DNA from: CALBPI01 sp039027435
GTDB lineage: Bacteria > Pseudomonadota > Gammaproteobacteria > Steroidobacterales > Woeseiaceae
Direction of reading: 5' to 3'
Assembly (NCBI GenBank): GCA_039027435.1
Contig: JBCCKF010000015.1
Span: 4,046-68,045, forward strand
DNA: 64,000 bases
Positions 57,535 to 64,000 of the stretch are shown piece by piece. The notes beneath the pieces are model-generated. The model was given only the letters and a program-made list of their open reading frames with translations, was not told where the DNA came from and made no database searches. A program made the position numbers and the translations under genes. Every line of letters begins with the position of its first letter. Within the stretch, counting starts at the first letter, position 1.

Positions 57535-60500
57535 TCAGTCGGCGCTCTCGCCGACCAGAGTTGCAATTTCATTCACGGCAACAGTAAGTGAGGCGAAGTC
57601 GGTGCTTTCGCTCTCGCGCATTTGTTCCAGAAGTTCCTCGGTGCGTTCAAAGCGTCCCGGCCTTGCTTGCCGAAGAGCCGCGATGCCTGACTCGGCATTG
57701 CCACAGCCGCTGATGCTGAATACCTGACCTGCCAATTCTCGCTGAGCGCCGACTGCCCGGTCGCGCAGTGTGCCGCGTGCGCGCGCCTGCCAGATTCCGT
57801 CAACTTTAAGTCGGTCGACCGCACTGCGGATCCAGTCGAAGGGCAGTTGTTCACCAAGAGCGAAATACGTTTTCGCCATGTCTTTGATGTTGCAGCCTGT
57901 GTCTGTTGCGATGCGAACAATCTCCAGAGCGTCGGTGATGGAGCCCAACGCGCTGATGCGTCGTGACAATCGCTCAGGAACGCCCATGCGTAAGTGCTGA
58001 CGTACCGTCTTCTCCAGTCGCAGTGCGCCAGACTCGGACATCAGATCGGGCAGGTCCCTGAGGATCTCCTGCACCGGCATTGAGATGCTCTCGGTCATCA
58101 CGTCGACATCTAGCGGTCCATTGGAGTTTCGCAGAATCCAGTAGCAGCTGTGGCGCAGCTTTCTTGCGATCTCATACATCATCGAGTACTGGATGTTGGT
58201 TGGGATACGCGTGTCGAGTCGCTCGATGTCTGCCCACAGGGTGCGCGCATCAGCGATGTCTCTTGCGATCACATAGCTCTGAGCGACTCGGTCAACACCG
58301 CTACCTGTTTCCTGCTGCGCACGAATAGCGAAGGCTGGCCCCATGCGATTGACCAGACTGTTCGTGAGCAGCGTTGTCACGATTTGCTGCGCGAGTCGAT
58401 GTCGCGACACAAACTCCCCAAACTGCTTCTGTAGGGGAGTCGGGAAGTAGTGCAGCAGTTCGGTATCGCGGTAGGCGCCGAGCTCTACGCCTGCACCACT
58501 CAGTTGCTGGTAGAGGTCGAGCTTCGCGTAACTGAGCAGCACCGAGAGTTCCGGTCGAGTAAAGCCACGTTCCTCGCGCTTGCGTGCATCCAGTGCCTCA
58601 TCATCCGGCAGACCCTCGAGGCGTCGGTTCAATAATCCGCTCTTCTGCAGGGTTTGGATGGTGGCGCGATGTTCGCTCAAGCGCTCCACCGCACGAGCCT
58701 CCATCATGCTGATGGCCTGAGTCTGCAAATAGTTATTGCGCAGCACAAGCGCGGCAACTTCGTCGGTCATCCGCGCGAGTAGCTGGTTGCGCTTGCCGCG
58801 AGTCATGCGTCGTTCCTGACTGATCAGTGCCAACAGGATCTTGATGTTGACCTCGCGATCGGAGCTGTCGACTCCCGCCGAGTTATCGATGAAGTCGGTA
58901 TTGATGCGACCGCCGTTCGCAGCGAATTCGACTCTAGCCAGTTGCGTTAATCCGAGATTTCCGCCTTCTCCGATCACCTTGCACTGAAGCTCGGTCGCAT
59001 CCACGCGCACGCTGTCATTCTGGCGGTCACCGGCGTCGCTATGGTTCTCATGACTCGCCTTGGCATAGGTGCCGATGCCACCGTTCCAAAGCAAGTCCAC
59101 AGGCATGCGCAAAATCGCCTGGATCAGTTCGAGAGGCGACAGACTGGGCGCTTTGGTTTGCAGTAGTTTTTGCGCTTCGGGCGATAGATCGATCGACTTC
59201 AAGGTTCGATCAAAGACACCCCCGCCCGGAGATATCAAGCTGGTGTCGTAGTCGTCCCAGCCAGAACGCGGTAGTGCAAACAACCGCTGTCTTTCGGCGA
59301 AGCTGACGGCAGGGTCTGGTGTGGGGTCGATGAAGATATGCCGGTGGTTGAAGGTCGCTTGCAGACATAGTGTTTCAGACAGCAGCATTCCGTTGCCGAA
59401 TACGTCACCTGACATGTCACCGACGCCGGCCACGGTGAAGCGATCGGTTTGGGTATCAATACCCATCTCACGGAAGTGGCGTTTCACCGCTTCCCACGCA
59501 CCGCGTGCGGTAATGGCCATCTTCTTGTGGTCGTAGCCCGCACTGCCTCCCGACGCGAACGCGTCTCCCAGCCAGAATCCCCGCTCGAGGGCGATTTCAT
59601 TCGCGATATCCGAAAACGTTGCGGTTCCCTTGTCAGCAGCCACAACCAGATAGGGGTCCGGGTCATCGTAGGCAACGACACCGTCCGGGGGCGCAATGTC
59701 ACCCTCGATCAGATTGTCGGTCACTGAAAGCAGCGCAGTGATGAACATCCGATAACAATCGATCGCTTCGGTCATGATCGCATTACGATCACCTTCGGGC
59801 AGTTGCTTGGGATAGAAACCGCCTTTCGCACCTGTAGGCACGATCACCGTGTTCTTGACGGTCTGCGCTTTCATGAGACCCAGAACTTCGGTTCGGAAGT
59901 CATCACGTCGATCTGACCATCGGAGCCCGCCTCGGGCAATATCGCCGGCACGCAGGTGCACGCCCTCGACACGGGGCGAGTACACGAAAATTTCATGTGC
60001 GGGTCGGGGTAGAGGCGCTTCGTCAATCTGCGAAGTATCGACTTTGAATGCGAGTGCCTCGCTACGCAGGTTTTCGATACCGATAAACGCGTTGGTCCGG
60101 CGCGTCGCACGCATGACACTGAACAGGGCGCGCAGGGCTCGGTCAGCATCCAGGCTGCGCGCATCTGCAATGCCACTCATGACGCGTTGTTCGGTTTTAC
60201 GCAGCCTACTGCGCGACGGATTCGCGCTGGGATCGAAGCGAGTCTCGAACCAATCCAGTGCGGCATTCAGGGCATCCGCGTGCTCCGCGAATATCTCCTC
60301 CAGATATCGCTGACTGAACGGTAGTCCGAGTTGCAACAGATACTTGGCATAGGCACGCACGATGGTAATCCGGCTACTCGAAAGCCCGCCCGCTGCGACG
60401 AGCAAGTTGTAGCGGTCACGTTCGATTTGCCCGTGCAATTGAGCGTGGAAGCTCTTGATAAGCTCCGGCGCGCAACCACGAAGTCGTTTGAGCGGCACGT

Positions 60501-62355
60501 TGTTGATCGGCTCCAGTTCGAAGTCTTGCAGCCATGCACGTTGTTCGCGCATCCGCAGCTGGTAGGGGCGTTCGGTCAGAACGCGCATGCCGAGATTCTC
60601 GAGCAAGGGTAGTGCATCGGAGAGGGCAAGCTGTGCGTCAACACGAAGCACCACAAATCGCAGGCGGCCATCTGCGCGCACTGTGAGTTGATAACTGGCT
60701 GCCGGGTCTGCGCCGGGTGCGAGTTGGCGTTCTATGAAGTCAAGATCTTGAACGGCCTGTGCAGCGCTGGCGTCTTCCTGATAGGCGAGTGGAAATACGC
60801 TCGCAAATCGCTCGAACAGATTGGCACCGGATTCCTCACCGTGCGCTTGCACGAGTGCGTTTCTGAGGCGATCACTCCAGGTGATGACAGAGTCCGCAAT
60901 CTGATTCTCAATCGTGCGTAGCGAGACCTTGTTCGCCGCTGTGCTATCGGCGTAGACCAGCAAGTGCACTCTGGCGAGCGCCGAATCGGAGAGCTGAACA
61001 TGGGACTCGACGGTGTCGCCTTTGAGTGCCGTGCGAAGAATTTCCTCTGTGCGTTCCCGCACCTCAGTGTTGTATTTCTCGCGCGGAATGAAAACAAAGC
61101 ATGAGTAGAACCGGCGGAACGTATCCCGCCGCATGAACAGTTTCACACGTCGCCGTTCTTGCAGATTCAGGATGCCGGTGATGGTGCGCGCGAGATCCGG
61201 TACGGACGCCTGGAATAGTTCGTCTCGAGGATAGTTGTTCAGAATATGCATCAGGGCCTTACCCCGATGGCTGGTTTGGTCCAGACCTGCTCTATCGAGG
61301 ATTTCCGCGATCTTCTTTCGAATCAGAGGAATCGACTCGACGGGTTCGCTGTACGCCTGTGAGGTGAACAATCCAATGAAGCGATGCTCACCGTCGGGAT
61401 TCCCTTTCGCATCGAAAGACTTGACGCCGACATAGTCGAGATAACTGGGCCGGTGCACGGTCGAGCGGGAATTGGCTTTCGTGATCAACATGAGCTCCGC
61501 CGAGCGCTTATAGCGCTGCATGGCGGGTGAAAGTTTGTGGGTTCGGCCTCGACGTTCGCCGACGGTATTCAATCCCAATGCCGATCCACGAATCGGCTTG
61601 AGTTCGGGTACTTCTGGCTGTTCGTTCAACCGATAGTGGCGATACCCCAGATAGGTGAACCGATCATCTGCGAGCCACTTCAATAGTGCGATGCTCTCGT
61701 CCTTGGCGCTGCCCTTCAGATAAGGCTGTCCCTCGATGCTCGCGATAATCTTGCGCATGCGCTCGCGCATTGGCTGCCAATCCTGAACAGCTGCACGAAC
61801 ATCGGCAAGCGATTGCTCGATCGACTCATGCAGTGTGCGGATTTGCGCTTTGCGCGTTTCTCGTCGTATTTCAAAACGTATGAAGGATTCGATATCACCC
61901 TCATCGCTCTTTCGCGGCAGAACTTCCTTCAAACGTCCCGCAGGCGTCCGCGAACAGCGGATCAGTGGGTGTACGGTGAGTCGAATCGAGTAGCCCGCGC
62001 GATCCAGCGCCATGCTGACGGAGTCGACAAGGAAAGGCATGTTCTCGTGTACCAGCTCGACCACTGTGTTCGGGCTGTCCCAGCCGTGGCGAGACAGAGT
62101 GGGGTTATACACCCTGAGACGGTGTTCACCCGGTGCGCGATTGCGCCCAAAGCTGAGGTGAGACATCGCAGCTGCGGCCAGCTTATCCGAGCTGGACACC
62201 GTAACGTCGTCGCTACTGAGATTACGGTAGTACTCACAGATGTACCTTCGAACGGCGCGTCGATCCGTTAGCGGTCGATAGTCTCCGACCGCAGCAGCAA
62301 TCTGACGCAACAGTTCGTCCTGGCGGTCCCCGCGCCGCCGGTCCTGTCTGGGCAT
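57535..62355 (-). CDS. gdhB: large NAD-specific glutamate dehydrogenase
   Basis: A 1606-residue enzyme of the L_180 type that oxidises glutamate to 2-oxoglutarate with NAD. The long N-terminal part holds ACT-like regulatory domains, and the catalytic core is seen in GGLRWSDRRDDFRTEV and KNTVIVPTGAKGGFYPKQ, with KASHENH/GVGDMSGDVFGNGML further on. ATG 62355 is chosen because GGAGG lies 6 bases upstream; ATG 62361 would touch that site. These enzymes are catabolic and often activated by amino acids. gpmA follows after 19 bases. Confidence 0.95.
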   Translation of the reverse strand: MPRQDRRRGDRQDELLRQIAAAVGDYRPLTDRRAVRRYICEYYRNLSSDDVTVSSSDKLAAAAMSHLSFGRNRAPGEHRLRVYNPTLSRHGWDSPNTVVELVHENMPFLVDSVSMALDRAGYSIRLTVHPLIRCSRTPAGRLKEVLPRKSDEGDIESFIRFEIRRETRKAQIRTLHESIEQSLADVRAAVQDWQPMRERMRKIIASIEGQPYLKGSAKDESIALLKWLADDRFTYLGYRHYRLNEQPEVPELKPIRGSALGLNTVGERRGRTHKLSPAMQRYKRSAELMLITKANSRSTVHRPSYLDYVGVKSFDAKGNPDGEHRFIGLFTSQAYSEPVESIPLIRKKIAEILDRAGLDQTSHRGKALMHILNNYPRDELFQASVPDLARTITGILNLQERRRVKLFMRRDTFRRFYSCFVFIPREKYNTEVRERTEEILRTALKGDTVESHVQLSDSALARVHLLVYADSTAANKVSLRTIENQIADSVITWSDRLRNALVQAHGEESGANLFERFASVFPLAYQEDASAAQAVQDLDFIERQLAPGADPAASYQLTVRADGRLRFVVLRVDAQLALSDALPLLENLGMRVLTERPYQLRMREQRAWLQDFELEPINNVPLKRLRGCAPELIKSFHAQLHGQIERDRYNLLVAAGGLSSSRITIVRAYAKYLLQLGLPFSQRYLEEIFAEHADALNAALDWFETRFDPSANPSRSRLRKTEQRVMSGIADARSLDADRALRALFSVMRATRRTNAFIGIENLRSEALAFKVDTSQIDEAPLPRPAHEIFVYSPRVEGVHLRAGDIARGGLRWSDRRDDFRTEVLGLMKAQTVKNTVIVPTGAKGGFYPKQLPEGDRNAIMTEAIDCYRMFITALLSVTDNLIEGDIAPPDGVVAYDDPDPYLVVAADKGTATFSDIANEIALERGFWLGDAFASGGSAGYDHKKMAITARGAWEAVKRHFREMGIDTQTDRFTVAGVGDMSGDVFGNGMLLSETLCLQATFNHRHIFIDPTPDPAVSFAERQRLFALPRSGWDDYDTSLISPGGGVFDRTLKSIDLSPEAQKLLQTKAPSLSPLELIQAILRMPVDLLWNGGIGTYAKASHENHSDAGDRQNDSVRVDATELQCKVIGEGGNLGLTQLARVEFAANGGRINTDFIDNSAGVDSSDREVNIKILLALISQERRMTRGKRNQLLARMTDEVAALVLRNNYLQTQAISMMEARAVERLSEHRATIQTLQKSGLLNRRLEGLPDDEALDARKREERGFTRPELSVLLSYAKLDLYQQLSGAGVELGAYRDTELLHYFPTPLQKQFGEFVSRHRLAQQIVTTLLTNSLVNRMGPAFAIRAQQETGSGVDRVAQSYVIARDIADARTLWADIERLDTRIPTNIQYSMMYEIARKLRHSCYWILRNSNGPLDVDVMTESISMPVQEILRDLPDLMSESGALRLEKTVRQHLRMGVPERLSRRISALGSITDALEIVRIATDTGCNIKDMAKTYFALGEQLPFDWIRSAVDRLKVDGIWQARARGTLRDRAVGAQRELAGQVFSISGCGNAESGIAALRQARPGRFERTEELLEQMRESESTDFASLTVAVNEIATLVGESAD

Positions 62356-62361
62356 CGCCAT

Positions 62362-62366
62362 CCTCC
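62362..62366 (-). promoter_or_regulatory. ribosome binding site fixing the NAD-GDH start
   Basis: GGAGG on the minus strand is 6 bases before ATG 62355 and directly adjacent to ATG 62361, so the inner ATG is the better start. Confidence 0.75.
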
Positions 62367-62404
62367 GGGACACATCAAACTCGAGTGCCCTGTTTCGCGC
62401 GCGC

Positions 62405-62410
62405 AGTATA
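62405..62410 (-). promoter_or_regulatory. possible -10 box of the NAD-GDH operon
   Basis: TATACT on the minus strand lies 49 bases before ATG 62355. The sequence 17 bases further upstream (CCTGTT) is a poor -35 box. Confidence 0.4.
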
Positions 62411-62434
62411 CCGCATGGCGAACCATGAACAGGG

Positions 62435-62462
62435 TTGTCCGGACGGGTGTTTGGTTTAGTAT
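62435..62462 (+). promoter_or_regulatory. probable kynA promoter
   Basis: TTGTCC (62435-62440) and TAGTAT (62457-62462) are 16 bases apart, each matching four of six consensus positions. A transcript would begin about 28 bases before GTG 62497 and would exclude the earlier in-frame ATG at 62425. Confidence 0.45.
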
Positions 62463-62483
62463 CATGCGACCCGCGGTGCGTGC

Positions 62484-62490
62484 AGGAGGG
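62484..62490 (+). promoter_or_regulatory. ribosome binding site fixing the kynA start
   Basis: AGGAGGG ends 6 bases before GTG 62497. It supports the GTG over two upstream in-frame ATG codons (62425, 62464) that lack any such site. Confidence 0.75.
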
Positions 62491-62496
62491 ACGAAC

Positions 62497-63366
62497 GTGA
62501 CGCAACGTGAATTGGAGCAGGGCATCCACACGGATCTGCCCCGCAGCGAGAATTACTCCGCGTACCTGAAACTGGACGAAATGCTGGCGTGCCAGGTGCC
62601 TCTGAGTGAGCCTGCGCATCACGATGAAATGCTGTTCATTGTTCAGCACCAGGTCGCTGAGTTGTGGATGAAGCTCCTGATCCACGAACTGGAAGCGGCG
62701 TCCGCGTACCTGCGAGAGGCGCGTTTGCGGCGTGCTGCAAAGTGTCTGGCGCGGGTCAAGACGGTCCAACAGCAGCTGCACAATCAATGGAGCGTGCTCG
62801 AAACCTTAACGCCCAGTGAATATGCCGAATTCCGGCATGTGTTCGGAAATGCATCGGGTTTTCAGTCGCCGCAGTATCGAATGCTGGAGATTCTGCTGGG
62901 CAACCGAAACCGGCAACTACTCAAGGTCTACGCGCATCGTCCGGAGTGGTACTCCCGACTTGAGCAGGCGATCAGTACACCTGGAGTCTATGACGAGTTT
63001 CTAAGGCTCCTGGACCGGCGCGGCTACGCGATCCCGGACCACGTCATCAATCGTGATTTCGCCGAGGTTCGACCGGTCGATGAAGACGTCGTGCAGACGC
63101 TGCTAACCGTGTACCAGGACCCGAAAGCGCATTGGGATGCTTATGAAATCTGCGAGACGCTCGTCGACATCGCCAACAATTTCCAATTTTGGCGTTTCCG
63201 ACACATGAAGACTGTGGAGAGAATCATCGGGCATCGGCCCGGCAGTGGCGGCTCATCCGGGGTGTCGTTCTTGCAGCGCGCTTTGTCTCAGGAGTTTTTT
63301 GAGGAGTTGATCGCCGTGCGAACCGCCATCCATGCCGACTCGTTATCGTGCCCGATGGGCAACTAG
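62497..63366 (+). CDS. kynA: tryptophan 2,3-dioxygenase
   Basis: A 289-residue heme enzyme that opens the indole ring of L-tryptophan to N-formylkynurenine. QHQVAELWMKLLIHEL (about 49-64) and the C-terminal FWRFRHMKTVERIIGHRPG with GGSSGVSFLQ carry the heme and substrate sites, all intact. The GTG start is supported by AGGAGGG and gives the usual length. The rest of the kynurenine pathway is not in view; a MarR regulator gene is convergent and overlaps by 4 bases. Confidence 0.95.
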   Translation: MTQRELEQGIHTDLPRSENYSAYLKLDEMLACQVPLSEPAHHDEMLFIVQHQVAELWMKLLIHELEAASAYLREARLRRAAKCLARVKTVQQQLHNQWSVLETLTPSEYAEFRHVFGNASGFQSPQYRMLEILLGNRNRQLLKVYAHRPEWYSRLEQAISTPGVYDEFLRLLDRRGYAIPDHVINRDFAEVRPVDEDVVQTLLTVYQDPKAHWDAYEICETLVDIANNFQFWRFRHMKTVERIIGHRPGSGGSSGVSFLQRALSQEFFEELIAVRTAIHADSLSCPMGN

Positions 63367-63836
63367 ACCTCGGGCGCACCCAGCATGCGCATGCGCGCCA
63401 GCATCCGGTCAACCAGGAGATTTAGTGTGTCAATCTCCTCGCCAGTGAATCCTTCGAGTAGCTCAGCCTCGATCTTGAGCGCCATGGGTACTACCTGTTC
63501 GTAGACTTCCCGTCCGGCAGGCGACAGATTCAGGATCGAGCGCCGCTTGTCCTGATCGGCGAACTCGCGGGTGATGCGCTCTTGCTTGAGCAGTTTTGCT
63601 ACCGCACGGGACACGGCGACTTTGTCCATCAGCGTGCGCGCAGCAACCTGAGCGGCTGACAAACCTGGGCTGCGTGCAACCACCGCCATCACGCGCCATT
63701 CCGGGATCGACAGATTGAACCGACGATCGTAGGCGGACGCAATGGTGCCGCTCACCGTATTGGACAAGATCGACAAGCGGTAGGGCAGGAAGTCCTCGAG
63801 TGCAAGAGTAGGTCGATTCGGCGTTGCATCGTTCAT
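63363..63836 (-). CDS. MarR-family transcriptional regulator
   Basis: A 157-residue winged-helix repressor. The DNA-binding part includes IPEWRVMAVVARSPGLSAAQ (about 49-68) with the recognition helix around MDKVAVSRAVAKLL and the wing DKRRSILNLSPAG. A GGAG site lies 8 bases before the ATG. Ligand and targets are unknown; the gene to its right on the same strand, cut by the window edge, converges from upstream and may be a target. Confidence 0.92.
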   Translation of the reverse strand: MNDATPNRPTLALEDFLPYRLSILSNTVSGTIASAYDRRFNLSIPEWRVMAVVARSPGLSAAQVAARTLMDKVAVSRAVAKLLKQERITREFADQDKRRSILNLSPAGREVYEQVVPMALKIEAELLEGFTGEEIDTLNLLVDRMLARMRMLGAPEV

Positions 63837-63897
63837 GGCGCATTCTCCAGGGAGGATTCAGAAATCCTACCGCTTCGACGGGTTGCTGCCCAGCGCG

Positions 63898-64000
63898 CTA
63901 CGGACGATGTGCCAACGCATGGTACTCCGATGACTGCATTTCAATCAGCCGGCTGACCGTTCGCTGAAACTCGAACGCGAGCTTCTTGCCGGTGTAGAGC
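63898..64000 (-). CDS. 3' end of an unrecognised gene
   Basis: An open frame enters from the right edge on the minus strand and ends at TAG 63898-63900. The visible 33 C-terminal residues include KKLAFEFQRTVSRLIEMQ, which is compatible with a folded amphipathic C-terminus, but I cannot assign a family. It would lie upstream of the marR gene on the same strand, 61 bases away. Confidence 0.5.
   Translation of the reverse strand, partial: LYTGKKLAFEFQRTVSRLIEMQSSEYHALAHRP

Noticed and set aside
62356..62787. N-terminal extension of the NAD-glutamate dehydrogenase
   Set aside because: It overlaps kynA on the opposite strand, and GGAGG with correct spacing fixes the start at 62355.
1..64000. Mobile elements, prophage, CRISPR arrays, tRNA or rRNA genes
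   Set aside because: No transposase, integrase, spaced direct repeats, cloverleaf or rRNA sequence was recognised; base composition looks even across the window, though I could not compute it.

Overview
The window reads as a contiguous piece of a bacterial chromosome, most likely from a free-living gammaproteobacterium. It has moderately high GC, dense gene packing with many 4-base start/stop overlaps, a glutaminyl-tRNA synthetase, a Zur-type regulator, a large 180-kDa-type NAD-glutamate dehydrogenase, ornithine-lipid genes and many acyl-CoA enzymes. I see no tRNA, rRNA, CRISPR array, insertion sequence, integrase or phage gene. A finer taxonomic assignment is not possible from this sequence alone. 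Layout: (1) 1-6170, minus strand: flavin reductase, a Tat-lipoprotein amidase, a small membrane protein and the methylcitrate genes prpB-prpC-prpD, closed by a clear intrinsic terminator at 17-65. (2) 6281-8868: a DUF4397 lipoprotein, then an SDR and a divergent PTPS-like protein on the minus strand. (3) 9205-19781, plus strand: an eight-gene, mostly translationally coupled operon with a Tat-exported TldD-type protease, its TldE-like partner, DUF4159, MoxR ATPase, DUF58, BatA-like, DUF4175-like and a further membrane protein. (4) 19789-26408, minus strand: TauE/SafE permease, then a lipid-themed operon: olsB, olsA, a DinB-like protein, an 847-residue hydrolase/DedA/ATP-grasp fusion and a START-like exported protein. 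(5) 26479-32486: MDR oxidoreductase, gamma-glutamyltransferase, TypA/BipA and an MFS transporter. (6) 32483-43580: maleylacetoacetate isomerase, XdhC, a receiver-TM-repeat-TonB hybrid, thrS, zur, glnS and two acyl-CoA dehydrogenases. (7) 43761-47157: the molybdopterin operon moaA-moaC-mobA-moaD-moaE with a convergent MocA-like gene. (8) 47213-55249: MaoC hydratase, an inositol-phosphatase-like protein coupled to a nitrilase, Uup ABC-F ATPase, acyl-CoA ligase, a small membrane protein, an SDR, an Mpo1/DUF962 protein and a DUF1499 membrane protein. (9) 55351-64000: TesB thioesterase, an NAD-GDH/gpmA/gamma-carbonic-anhydrase operon, tryptophan 2,3-dioxygenase, a MarR regulator and the 3' end of an unrecognised gene. 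Metabolically the region points to an aerobic heterotroph that oxidises propionyl-CoA, fatty acids, glutamate and tryptophan and makes phosphorus-free ornithine lipids and molybdenum cofactor. The two most original units are the exported TldD/E-MoxR operon and the ornithine-lipid operon with its triple-domain fusion. Both look like unstudied envelope systems. Their component families are known; the joint functions offered here are inference.
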